A stretch of 26,675 nucleotides of DNA, taken from positions 1 to 26,675 of the forward strand of contig DCFS01000213.1 of the NCBI GenBank assembly GCA_002319875.1. The letters run 5' to 3'. Position 1 is the first letter of the stretch. Each line of letters opens with the position of its first letter. The DNA comes from Treponema sp. UBA1798 (GTDB taxonomy: Bacteria > Spirochaetota > Spirochaetia > Treponematales > Treponemataceae). Of this stretch, positions 1 to 7,665 are shown in pieces. The translations under genes and the position numbers were made by a program. The notes under the pieces were generated by a model, which was not told the origin of the DNA, made no database searches, and was given only the letters and a program-made list of their open reading frames with translations.

Positions 1-5
1 CCCAT
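1..5 (-). CDS. start of a further minus-strand gene, cut by the window edge
   Basis: On the minus strand an ATG lies at 5-3, preceded by a strong GGAGGA Shine-Dalgarno sequence (12-17) with a 6-base spacer. This is the geometry used by the other genes here. Only the start codon and two more bases are inside the window, so nothing can be said about the product. It lies beyond the terminator-like hairpin at 39-75, so it is either a separate transcript or a read-through gene. Confidence 0.5.
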
Positions 6-38
6 TTTCTGTCCTCCGGATATATCGGGTAATTAATA

Positions 39-75
39 AGGCGTTTTCAAAAGCCTATGAGCTTTGAAAACGCCT
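39..75 (-). terminator. hairpin terminator of the minus-strand operon
   Basis: A nearly perfect inverted repeat has arms at 39-54 and 61-75 (one unpaired A) around the 6-base loop CTATGA. It starts 10 bases after the stop codon of the AAA ATPase gene, the last gene of the minus-strand unit. Read on the minus strand it is followed by the moderately T-rich TTATTAATTA. The symmetry would also let it act on transcripts arriving from the left. The T tract is short, so termination strength is uncertain. Confidence 0.6.
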
Positions 76-85
76 CTGACAAATA

Positions 86-1618
86 TTACATTTCCAGCTG
101 CCGTCTGCTGCCGGCTTCTTCTTCCCACTCGATACTGCTTGCCCGACGTGCACGCAGTTTTGCCCATTCGCGGATACCCTTTATCTGGTCTTCCATTGTC
201 TGCGACAGGGGTATCATTCCCGCTATAACGGTATCTATATGTTTCTGCAGCAGTTCTTCTCCGTTATCAAATGCATCGTACAGTGCCGAGACAACAATTT
301 CTTCTATTTCCGAACCGGAAAAACCGCGGGTTTCTTCCGCCAGTTTTTCAAGGTCATATCCGGCAGGATCGCGGTTCCGTTTCTGCAGATGGATTTTAAA
401 TATGTCTTTGCGCTCTTCCTTTGAAGGCAGATCGACGTAGAATATTTCGTCAAAGCGCCCTTTCCGCAGCAGTTCTGGCGGAAGCTGGCTCACGTTATTG
501 CAGGTTGCCACGACGAATACCGGTGTCCGCTTTTCCTGCAGCCATGTCAGGAAGGTACCGAATACCCTGGCGGTAGTACCGCCATCCGTCTGTCCGGAAC
601 TGCCGAGCCCTGAAAATCCTTTTTCCATTTCATCGAGCCATAAAATTGATGGCGCAATGCTTTCTGCCGTCTGTATGGCCCGCCGGACGTTTTCTTCGCT
701 GCTACCGACAAGGCTGGAAAAAACTTTTCCGACGTCAAGTTTCAAAAGGGGCAGCTGCCACATACTGCTGATGGCTTTGGCGGTAAGACTTTTACCGCAG
801 CCAGGAATACCGAGCAGCAGAATACCGCGCGGTTCGGGCAGTCCGAAGGCCCGCGCTTTCGGTGTAAAAGCTTTACCGCGCTTGTTCAGCCATGTCTTTA
901 GCTGGTCAAGGCCGCCGACTTCTTTCATATTTTCGCTGGCATGATAGTATTCAAGGACGCCGGATTTTCTGATAATCTGTTCTTTTTCTGAAAGTATAAT
1001 TTTTAAATCAAAATCTCCGGTTTGTACCAGAGACTTTGCAAAAACGTTTTCCGCTTCTTCAGCTGTCAGGCCAAGGGCGGCTTCAACAACTTTGTTGAAA
1101 AGATCCGGAGATTTCAGTACTTCGAGGTTGCTGCTGTCGCCGACGCTTTCAGCAATACTTTTTATAATTACCCCCAGTTCTTCTTTTCCGGGGAGTTTGT
1201 AATCGATAACGGCTATTTCCTTTTCAAGTTCCACCGGTATTTTCAGCACGGGTGAAAGGAAAATAACGTTCTTCATCGTTGTTTTCAGAGAGTGCGCCAC
1301 ATCGCGCAGTTTCCGGACAACAACCGGATCGTTCAGATACGGGTGATAGTCGTTGAGTACAAACAGACCGTTCACATCGCTTTGCAGAATATATTCGAGA
1401 ACTTTTATCGGGTCCTTCAGCTCAGTCAGGCAGGAACCGTCCTCGGTTTCCAGTCCTGTCGTTACCGTCCACCGGTATAAATGTTTTTTTCTGCCCTGTG
1501 TTATCTGGTGCAGAGCCCCGCTGACACGGTCTTCTTCAAAAGAAACGACATATACGAGCGGATATCGTGCCCTTATCAGCGTTTCTATCATCATACCTGA
1601 TTCATGTTCCGTTGCCAT
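86..1618 (-). CDS. Ycf46-like AAA+ ATPase
   Basis: A 510-residue AAA+ ATPase. Walker A is GIPGCGKS (270-277), Walker B ILWLDE (325-330), sensor-1 asparagines lie at 374-375, arginines 385 and 388 are in the LLRKGRF segment, and a sensor-2-like GFSGSE follows. Residues 15-150 match the non-catalytic N-terminal region of Ycf46-type ATPases (an ARYPLVYVVSFEE start, then a VLNDYHPYL block). The ATG follows directly after the radical-SAM stop, with GGAAGG upstream. In Afp/PVC particles an AAA ATPase (Afp15) closes the structural operon and this gene has the same position, but its N-terminus is of Ycf46 type. A DUF1257 (Ycf35-like) gene and a DUF2997 gene occur elsewhere in the locus, as expected if they work together. 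Its substrate is unknown; assembly or remodelling of the particle is an inference. Confidence 0.9.
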   Translation of the reverse strand: MATEHESGMMIETLIRARYPLVYVVSFEEDRVSGALHQITQGRKKHLYRWTVTTGLETEDGSCLTELKDPIKVLEYILQSDVNGLFVLNDYHPYLNDPVVVRKLRDVAHSLKTTMKNVIFLSPVLKIPVELEKEIAVIDYKLPGKEELGVIIKSIAESVGDSSNLEVLKSPDLFNKVVEAALGLTAEEAENVFAKSLVQTGDFDLKIILSEKEQIIRKSGVLEYYHASENMKEVGGLDQLKTWLNKRGKAFTPKARAFGLPEPRGILLLGIPGCGKSLTAKAISSMWQLPLLKLDVGKVFSSLVGSSEENVRRAIQTAESIAPSILWLDEMEKGFSGLGSSGQTDGGTTARVFGTFLTWLQEKRTPVFVVATCNNVSQLPPELLRKGRFDEIFYVDLPSKEERKDIFKIHLQKRNRDPAGYDLEKLAEETRGFSGSEIEEIVVSALYDAFDNGEELLQKHIDTVIAGMIPLSQTMEDQIKGIREWAKLRARRASSIEWEEEAGSRRQLEM

Positions 1619-2173
1619 TTATAACCTTCCATCATAGATTCCGGTACTGATAACAGTACCGTCTTCACTTATATATATTTCTCCCGTTTCGGCACAGCTT
1701 TCCCTTTCAGTCCTGTCTTCTGTTATCACGCCATCGCACAGCACAAGGAAACGCTGATTGCCGGAACCGCTCCAGCCGCACCGCGGAGGATTTCCCTGTT
1801 CATACGGGCCGTCAATCAGATAATCACAGAACTGCAGCGCCGGTTCACGGCGCGCCCACAGTTCTTCCCAGGTATAGCCCGTATAGACCAGCGTATTAAG
1901 CCCTCTGTTCCGGGCAGCCTGCAGCAAATCTTTTAGTGCTTCCGGCTGTTCAAAAGGTTCCCCTCCGGATACCGTCAGTCCGCTCACGCACTCAGGATCA
2001 ATTCCTGACAAAATCGTTGTGATGTCCATTTCGCTACCGCCGCCGGAAGGCTGCGCGTCCGGGTTGAAACAGCCACTGCAATGCCGGTTGCAGCCCTGAA
2101 CCCATACGACAAACCTGCTGCCCGGTCCGTTCGCTTTCGAACAGGCAAGGATCCGGTGTATTCTCACGGGCAC
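1619..2173 (-). CDS. radical-SAM activase-like protein (NrdG-type, single 4Fe-4S cluster)
   Basis: About 184 residues. The cluster motif is CNRHCSGC (C28, C32, C35; CX3CX2C), followed by the SAM-binding SGGEPF (69-74) and a DYLIDGPYEQG segment with GSGNQR, all typical of activases related to NrdG (anaerobic ribonucleotide reductase activating protein) and PflA. Such enzymes cleave SAM to make a radical, often a glycyl radical on a partner. No ribonucleotide reductase or glycyl-radical enzyme is visible here. The start is GTG at 2173 (AAGGA upstream) or GTG at 2167, which overlaps the hub stop as GTGA and better matches usual family starts. The ATPase gene begins immediately after its stop, so the two are almost certainly co-translated. 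A role in the injection system is inferred from context only. Confidence 0.85.
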   Translation of the reverse strand: MPVRIHRILACSKANGPGSRFVVWVQGCNRHCSGCFNPDAQPSGGGSEMDITTILSGIDPECVSGLTVSGGEPFEQPEALKDLLQAARNRGLNTLVYTGYTWEELWARREPALQFCDYLIDGPYEQGNPPRCGWSGSGNQRFLVLCDGVITEDRTERESCAETGEIYISEDGTVISTGIYDGRL

Positions 2174-3216
2174 CTGTTCCTTTTCAGCGTAAAGGAAGTG
2201 ATATAGCCGCCCTCATAGTCAAACCGGTGGGTCACCGTATCTGCGATATACTCGCCGCTGAATTTTTCACCGGTGTATTTAATGGTAACCCGCATGCCCG
2301 GATGCAGTTTATAATTGCCCTCTCCAGTTCCTTCAGCTTTTGCGTACAGCCAGGAATTATTCTGCATGACTCCGACCGCCCGGTTTTTCGCATCGTCTGA
2401 ATCATACAGGTCGTCGGCAACCACAACACTTTTCCACATTCCGCTGCCGCTTTTTGAAACAGCTGTCCAGTCGGAAGAACCTCCGGCTTTAACGGGAACA
2501 TCTGCCACACCGGCAGTACCGGTAATGGACTGGCATTTTTTGCTGTCCCATCCGGTAAACGTACAGGAAGAAATAAGCCTGCTAATATCTTCACCGGCAC
2601 TAAAAGAAACAAGGCTTTTGCCCCATTCGTATACGATTTCATCAGTACGTACTGTAATTTCGCCTTTTATATAAACTTTTGTTCCGTAAGCATATACAGC
2701 CTTCCCATACATCCCGGCTGCTTTCATCAGATAGTCATAATCATCCATTCCGTATTGGGTACTGAATTCGTGGGCAGCACCGAACGAGTCCATTTCCGCG
2801 GTCAGCGAATAGGAGTCAAGAATTCCCGTAAGCGTATCGGACAAAGTTTTGTTCTCACAAGTTGTATAGTGAATGCTGTGTTTCAGGCGGTACAGGACAT
2901 TCGAGCAGGAAACTTCAAGTTGTTCTCCTGCATTTTCTCCCAATATGATCCGGAATCCGGTTATCTCTCCGTTAAAAACTTCATCAACGTCATCCTTATA
3001 CCCCATCTGCACCGAAATCTGGCTTTCCATAGCCAGAATACCGGCATCTCTCAGTTTGACGGCAGATGTATCAAACAGCAGCGTACACGTGCCTATGCCG
3101 TTAAGTCTGTCGGATACGACTATCTTCAGCAACGCTCCTTCATGATCCGTATCCAGACGTTTCCCGTCGATATATACGATCCATACCGGCGTCAGATGTT
3201 TGTTATCATTTGCCAT
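2164..3216 (-). CDS. baseplate hub protein (gp27 / phage late control D / VgrG N-terminal type)
   Basis: 350 residues resembling phage late control protein D, the trimeric hub that joins the spike to the first tube ring. Recognisable parts are the N-terminal WIVYIDGKRL strand, the GYKDDVDEVFNGEITG segment typical of gp27/VgrG hubs, a central YDYLMKAAGMYG helix, and a C-terminal TVTHRFDYEGGYITSFTLKR. It lacks the gp5-like OB fold and needle found at the C-terminus of full VgrG or Afp8. That part is a separate gene at 17978 on the other strand. The ATG at 3216 has AGGGAGA upstream. It follows the LysM gene, and in phage baseplates those two products contact each other. Confidence 0.85.
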   Translation of the reverse strand: MANDNKHLTPVWIVYIDGKRLDTDHEGALLKIVVSDRLNGIGTCTLLFDTSAVKLRDAGILAMESQISVQMGYKDDVDEVFNGEITGFRIILGENAGEQLEVSCSNVLYRLKHSIHYTTCENKTLSDTLTGILDSYSLTAEMDSFGAAHEFSTQYGMDDYDYLMKAAGMYGKAVYAYGTKVYIKGEITVRTDEIVYEWGKSLVSFSAGEDISRLISSCTFTGWDSKKCQSITGTAGVADVPVKAGGSSDWTAVSKSGSGMWKSVVVADDLYDSDDAKNRAVGVMQNNSWLYAKAEGTGEGNYKLHPGMRVTIKYTGEKFSGEYIADTVTHRFDYEGGYITSFTLKRNRCP

Positions 3217-3254
3217 AGAATCTCCCTGTCAGCATAATTATTCCGGGCTGCGTT

Positions 3255-3875
3255 TCAATACAACGGAGGCAATTCAACAATCGTCCCTGCTGCGATATTT
3301 TCCGGGTCATCAATATTATTGGCATCCGCTATCACACGCCATTTTGAACTGTCGTGGTATTCCCTCGCAGAAACCGAAGACAGTGTTTCTCCTTCCCGCA
3401 CAATCATACGTTTTGTATGATCGGCAGATTCACGCCGCGTATTAGACAGCTGCGTTGCAGCTGTCGCATATTCCTTGAATATAACCTTCAGAATAGCTCT
3501 CAGTGGCGTACCGTTGTTCGAAAAAAGCGTAAACCGCTGTACAAGATCTTCAAGTACACAGTCAAAACTCAAAGATCCCCATGCAAACCGGAGCAGCGGA
3601 GGGCGATGTTCCTGTGCGTTTACAACCATGAGTTCTTCAATTTTCCCCGTATAGTCCCGTACGTCAGTTTTTTCTTCAGACGTATCAAAAAACAGTTCCA
3701 TAGAAAGCCGCTTACGCTCTCCCATGGTAAACTGTACTGGCGGCGAGTCCATACCGAAGACATTCACTTCGGACCAGGGGGTTTTCTTTTCTATCACATA
3801 TTCTTTCGGGTTAAACAAAACCTGAATATCATCACCGGTATCCAGATTTGAAATAACAGCTTTTTCAAGTGCCAT
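3255..3875 (-). CDS. LysM-domain tube-initiator / inner baseplate protein (Afp7-like, gp53-like)
   Basis: 206 residues. The N-terminal part (about 5-140) has the CIS tube-initiator look, with VLFNPKEYVIEK and PPVQFTMGERKRLSMELFFDT. A C-terminal LysM domain (about 157-203) begins IVREGETLSSVSAREY and ends with GTIVELPPL. This layout is that of Afp7/Pvc7, which sits between the hub and the tube in contractile particles; the LysM is structural there, not a secreted peptidoglycan binder. The ATG at 3875 has GAGGAGA upstream. It lies between tube 2 and the hub in gene order, matching their neighbourhood in the particle. Confidence 0.88.
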   Translation of the reverse strand: MALEKAVISNLDTGDDIQVLFNPKEYVIEKKTPWSEVNVFGMDSPPVQFTMGERKRLSMELFFDTSEEKTDVRDYTGKIEELMVVNAQEHRPPLLRFAWGSLSFDCVLEDLVQRFTLFSNNGTPLRAILKVIFKEYATAATQLSNTRRESADHTKRMIVREGETLSSVSAREYHDSSKWRVIADANNIDDPENIAAGTIVELPPLY

Positions 3876-3892
3876 TGCTATCTCCTCTTTTT

Positions 3893-4333
3893 TCAGTTAC
3901 CATCAACCATCAGTCCTTCATGGGTTATCTCTATCCGCTCCACCGCATATTCGCTTCCGAGGTTCGTCTCCAGCTTCGGGCCTATCCACCGACACGGGAA
4001 TGCACGGAAAAAGTTCCACCGCTTGATTTCGTTATTTTCAGTATCTTTCAATATGATTGAGCCGTTTTTCCGCTCAATTTTCCGGTCTTCGAGTACGGTC
4101 TCCCGGTACCAGTCAAAAAGAGCCTCGTTATCCGTTATCCCCTTTTCCAGTATCAAATTGGGATATCTGGTACGGCCATAAAACTTGTGTGTCGAAGTAT
4201 TCAGCCCGCCTTCTTCTATTTCGTACACATATGTTTCCGCCTCCAGTCCCTCGCACTTTTGAAAACGGGCGGTTTCTATGCCGTCAATTTCAACTGTAAA
4301 AAAATACGCCGATATCTTTCCGTCGTCAGCCAT
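3893..4333 (-). CDS. inner tube protein 2 (gp19-like, divergent)
   Basis: 146 residues of the T4 gp19 / Hcp-like tube family. It has the N-terminal FTVEIDGIETARFQKCEGLE, a central GRTRYPNLILEKGITDNEALFDWY block and a C-terminal RWNFFRAFPCRW followed by VERIEITHEGL, all standard landmarks. It is clearly diverged from tube protein 1 at 12202. In Afp/PVC a second tube protein (Afp5) forms the first ring on the hub; the position beside the LysM and hub genes suggests the same role here (inference). The ATG at 4333 has AAGGAG upstream. It follows sheath 2 by 12 bases. Confidence 0.9.
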   Translation of the reverse strand: MADDGKISAYFFTVEIDGIETARFQKCEGLEAETYVYEIEEGGLNTSTHKFYGRTRYPNLILEKGITDNEALFDWYRETVLEDRKIERKNGSIILKDTENNEIKRWNFFRAFPCRWIGPKLETNLGSEYAVERIEITHEGLMVDGN

Positions 4334-4345
4334 AGCTTTCTCCTT

Positions 4346-6094
4346 TTACTGTTTATCCTGGATATATACACTTGCACCGTCTTTCTCGGCTGTTATCTGT
4401 ATTTTAAAGAACTCAACCGGCCGTACGATAGCAATCCCGACTTCAAATGTCAGGATTCCGTTATCTATATTTTCCGGCGGATTCAATTCATCGTCGCACC
4501 GTACGTAAAATCCCTGTTCGGCGGTGCTTCCCGCCAGATATCCTTTCATCCACAAATCCAGCAGGAATCCTGATACCTGGCGCACAAGCCGTTTTCTGAG
4601 GTTTTTATCATTCACTTCAAAAACGGCCCACTGTGTTCCCTGTTTTATTGCCGATGTAATGCGTGAAAAGGTACGGCGCACATTGATATATCGCCAGTCA
4701 GGATCAGACGACAGCGTGCGCGCACCCCATATCTTTATTCCGCGCCCGGGAAAATACCTGAGCAGATTAACGCCTGCAGCAAATATCAGTTCCTGCTCCC
4801 CTTCCTTCAGATTCACCGCAAGTCCTGCGGTTCCCTGCAGGACGCAGTTCGCAGGTGCATGGAAAATACCTTTTTCACTATCAGTGGCAACGATGCAGCC
4901 GCATACGGCACCGGAAGGCGGAACTCTTACGGTACGTGCACCGACAGGATCCAGCGGATCAAGCATATCGATTTCCGGATAGTATGCTGACGCGCAGGCG
5001 CTGTCCAACTTTTTTGCCCAGCCGGTGGCCTGCTCTATATCAAATCCCGACGGTATATCAAGAACTGCGAACCTGCCGGGAAAACGTTCAGCCTGTTCGA
5101 CAAGCGCACGCTGTACCGCATAAACACTATTCAGCCGTTTTTCATGCGGTAATCCCGCAACGGAAAGCAGCCAGCTGGCATCGGGAACCGCAATAAGCGA
5201 TATATCGTCACGGCTTTCAAAACACCCCAGCCCCGCATACTGCCCAGGCCCCTCATACCGTCCGATAAAACAACCGGCGGACATATCTGCTATCCCGTCA
5301 CTGCCGCCGGATGCAACCCGGGCAAAGACGGGATATACAAGTCCCCCGTTATGATCTCCCCTGATACGGCATAAAGAGGACCGGGCGTTTACATACGTTT
5401 CGAAAAAACGGTCCGATTCCGGATTCCCGGAAAGGTGAAGATAGTTTTCACTTACACCTCTGCAGGAAACCGTCATGGAAAAAAAGGTCCGGGCAACAGG
5501 AATCTGGTTCTGTTTTTCCGTGCCATTTTTTAATTCGGATAACGGAACCGTTAAATATATTCTGTCTCTTTCAGTACGGGCGACGCTCCGGTACACCAGA
5601 TTACCTGAAAAATTAAACTGGAGGACATCACCGCTTTCCGGGCCGCTGCAGCTGCCGGCAATCCACAGGCCGTTTACGGTATCGAATTCCGATATCGCAC
5701 CGGACAGTTTTTCATATTCATTCCAGATACGGACCGTTATGTAATTTCCCCAATGCCCGGGGCTTGCGGCCTCAACAATAATGGATCCTTCCTGGCATTT
5801 CAAAGTTGCCGATGCAGGACGGGCGGAAGCCGTATTTGCCACTCTGACAACAAGGCACTCTGCTCCGCCGCATCTGAAATAATTATATACCGCACACGGT
5901 AAAACACCCGCTGTGTCGAAACCGCCGAAATACTTCAGATAGCTGTCAAAATTCTTTAACAGAACCGGTTCGTTCAGAGGGCCCCGCTCGGTTATACCGG
6001 CAAACGCGGCAAGACACCGTGTATCTATCTGAAGAGAATTGAGAGCATACTGCTGTTCCGATACATAAATACCGGGTATAACCATAGAATCCAT
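4346..6094 (-). CDS. tail sheath protein 2 (long form)
   Basis: 582 residues. The N-terminus (VIPGIYVSEQQ, then AAFAGITERGPLNEPVLL) and the C-terminal half (GRGIKIWGARTLSSDPDW, INVRRTF, then FYVRCDDELNPPENID) are diagnostic of contractile sheath proteins. The C-terminal strand exchanged between subunits should lie near VGIAIVRPVEFFKI. It is about 170 residues longer than sheath 1; the extra length falls between about residue 95 and 290 and probably forms an outward-facing domain. The start ATG overlaps the stop of the VWA gene by one base (TAATG). A second ATG three codons in is also possible. A SACASAYYPEIDM segment corresponds to the core of sheath 1 around its YYFPWISMYD. Confidence 0.93.
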   Translation of the reverse strand: MDSMVIPGIYVSEQQYALNSLQIDTRCLAAFAGITERGPLNEPVLLKNFDSYLKYFGGFDTAGVLPCAVYNYFRCGGAECLVVRVANTASARPASATLKCQEGSIIVEAASPGHWGNYITVRIWNEYEKLSGAISEFDTVNGLWIAGSCSGPESGDVLQFNFSGNLVYRSVARTERDRIYLTVPLSELKNGTEKQNQIPVARTFFSMTVSCRGVSENYLHLSGNPESDRFFETYVNARSSLCRIRGDHNGGLVYPVFARVASGGSDGIADMSAGCFIGRYEGPGQYAGLGCFESRDDISLIAVPDASWLLSVAGLPHEKRLNSVYAVQRALVEQAERFPGRFAVLDIPSGFDIEQATGWAKKLDSACASAYYPEIDMLDPLDPVGARTVRVPPSGAVCGCIVATDSEKGIFHAPANCVLQGTAGLAVNLKEGEQELIFAAGVNLLRYFPGRGIKIWGARTLSSDPDWRYINVRRTFSRITSAIKQGTQWAVFEVNDKNLRKRLVRQVSGFLLDLWMKGYLAGSTAEQGFYVRCDDELNPPENIDNGILTFEVGIAIVRPVEFFKIQITAEKDGASVYIQDKQ

Positions 6095-7275
6095 TACACG
6101 TCAACCTTTCCTATTTTTATCTTTTTCTTTTTTTTCTTCATTTCCGGCTTGTATTTGCAAAACGGGCAGCTGTCCCAGTTATCTTTCATAAGCATTCCGC
6201 AATCAGGACACCGCCGTCTCGTTATACCCATATTTTTCCGCCGCTGGATTTTTCTGTATATGGCAATAAAAATCAGCAATGCAATAACAAGTACTATTAT
6301 TATGACAATAAGCACTTGCAGCCACTTCGGAACAGGAAGCTTTACGGCAACAAACGTTTTTTTCCCGGCACCGGTAGCATCGTGTTCATTAACGCTTATT
6401 TCCAGCAGATGGGGAGTGTTATCAGCTTTTACGCTTTTGACCCGGTATGTTACGACATATCCTTTGATGACCGATTCCATAATAGATTTCAGTCCATCCG
6501 GTATATTCCTTGCCTGTCCGGCATATATATACGTACCGCCGGTGGAATCAGCAATCTGATTCAGAGCGCTCAAACTCTGAACGCTGAGTACCTTCATGCC
6601 GATCGCATACACAGGCAGTCCGGTAGAGGCAAGCGCCGTATCAAGCTGTTCTTTTGTAAAACGGCTACCCTGGTCGCGTCCGTCGGACATGATGATAATG
6701 ACCTTACGCTGAACTTTTTTCTGTGCGACCTTACGGAGAATATTTAATAAGGAATCGTATACACGGGGCTGGACACCTGACACACCGATTTTATTTACCG
6801 GTGCGGGATCAAATGTTTTCCTGCTTAAATCTTCAAAAACAGCTGTAGCCTCTTCTCCGATCGTATATAAAGACAGGGTATCTTTGGGATTCAATAATTC
6901 TGCAAACTGGAGAATAGCGGTTTTCTGAAAATCCAGCGGTTCTCCTTCCATTATACCATTATTGGACATAAGAATCGTATAATCGACACCCTCATCCATC
7001 ATGGAAAACGGAGCAACTTTTATTTTAGCCTTGATTTTCTGATTATCGATACGTGACACGAACAGTCCGGGTGCGAGATCAGTTACAAGAGCACCCTTTT
7101 CATTTTTTACCACAACATACGCTGTCATGGACGGATAGTCAGAAGAAACTATCTGATCTATTTTAATATCAAGTTTCGCCAGGTTTTTCTGTTTTGCCTC
7201 CTCCGGATGACATAAGGAAATGGCAAGAAAACCCGCCATAACAAACAAAAAAAGTTTTTCTTTGAACATACGCAT
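6094..7275 (-). CDS. membrane-anchored von Willebrand factor A protein with zinc ribbon
   Basis: 393 residues. An N-terminal signal-like hydrophobic stretch (8-21) is followed by a VWA fold (about 97-275), one transmembrane helix (about 319-340), a basic stop-transfer segment and a C-terminal CPDC...CPFC zinc ribbon (C356, C359, C370, C373), then a Lys-rich tail. The topology suggests a periplasmic VWA domain and a cytoplasmic zinc ribbon. The metal site is degenerate: where DxSxS is expected the protein has SNNGI (104-108), although IIIMSDGRDQGS (193-204) is kept. The ATG at 7269 (third codon) has better spacing to AGGA than the one at 7275. It directly follows the FHA gene, which also carries a zinc ribbon. 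Likely a docking or adaptor protein (inference). Confidence 0.8.
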   Translation of the reverse strand: MRMFKEKLFLFVMAGFLAISLCHPEEAKQKNLAKLDIKIDQIVSSDYPSMTAYVVVKNEKGALVTDLAPGLFVSRIDNQKIKAKIKVAPFSMMDEGVDYTILMSNNGIMEGEPLDFQKTAILQFAELLNPKDTLSLYTIGEEATAVFEDLSRKTFDPAPVNKIGVSGVQPRVYDSLLNILRKVAQKKVQRKVIIIMSDGRDQGSRFTKEQLDTALASTGLPVYAIGMKVLSVQSLSALNQIADSTGGTYIYAGQARNIPDGLKSIMESVIKGYVVTYRVKSVKADNTPHLLEISVNEHDATGAGKKTFVAVKLPVPKWLQVLIVIIIVLVIALLIFIAIYRKIQRRKNMGITRRRCPDCGMLMKDNWDSCPFCKYKPEMKKKKKKIKIGKVDV

Positions 7276-7279
7276 AATC

Positions 7280-7648
7280 CTATAGTAATTTTATTTTAAA
7301 TAGAGTATTACCCATTTTTAGAATATCTCCGTCGATCAGCGTCGTTTTTACGGTATCGATATTGTTTACCTGAATCGGTTCTCCATTTCCCAGATCAACC
7401 ATCGTACAGAGACCGTCTGCAATAACCAGATATGCATGCTGACGGCTCAAACCTGAGTGCAGGATGCGGATTTCACAGTCAGCACCGCTGCCGATAAAAG
7501 ATTTTCCTTCATGGATGGTATAGAATTTCCCCAATTGACTGTCTTCGCCCAGCGTAACAAGCCAGCCGGAGAGAGGAGCCAGACAGACCGGACAGTACTT
7601 CCACGACGGTTCCATGATATGCCCCTCCGAGCAGTATTTTAATCCCAT
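7280..7648 (-). CDS. FHA-domain protein with N-terminal zinc ribbon
   Basis: 122 residues. An N-terminal zinc-ribbon-like unit (C6, H10, C19, C22; ending CPVC) precedes a forkhead-associated domain. FHA landmarks are IGSGADCEIRI (52-62), the phosphothreonine-binding SGLSRQH (65-71), LGNG (86-89) and VNN (94-96), then DGDILKMGN. FHA domains bind phosphothreonine on partner proteins, and FHA proteins control type VI secretion post-translationally. No Ser/Thr kinase is visible in the window. There is no signal peptide or membrane segment, so it is cytoplasmic. The ATG at 7648 has AAGGAG eight bases upstream. The gene directly precedes the VWA protein; the shared zinc-ribbon feature suggests that they act as a pair (inference). 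Confidence 0.88.
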   Translation of the reverse strand: MGLKYCSEGHIMEPSWKYCPVCLAPLSGWLVTLGEDSQLGKFYTIHEGKSFIGSGADCEIRILHSGLSRQHAYLVIADGLCTMVDLGNGEPIQVNNIDTVKTTLIDGDILKMGNTLFKIKLL

Positions 7649-7665
7649 TTTTCATTCTCCTTCTT

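Noticed and set aside
7200..7275. Lipoprotein signal in the VWA protein (cysteine after the hydrophobic stretch)
   Set aside because: The residue before the cysteine is Leu in AISLC, which does not fit a lipobox; treated as an ordinary signal or anchor segment.
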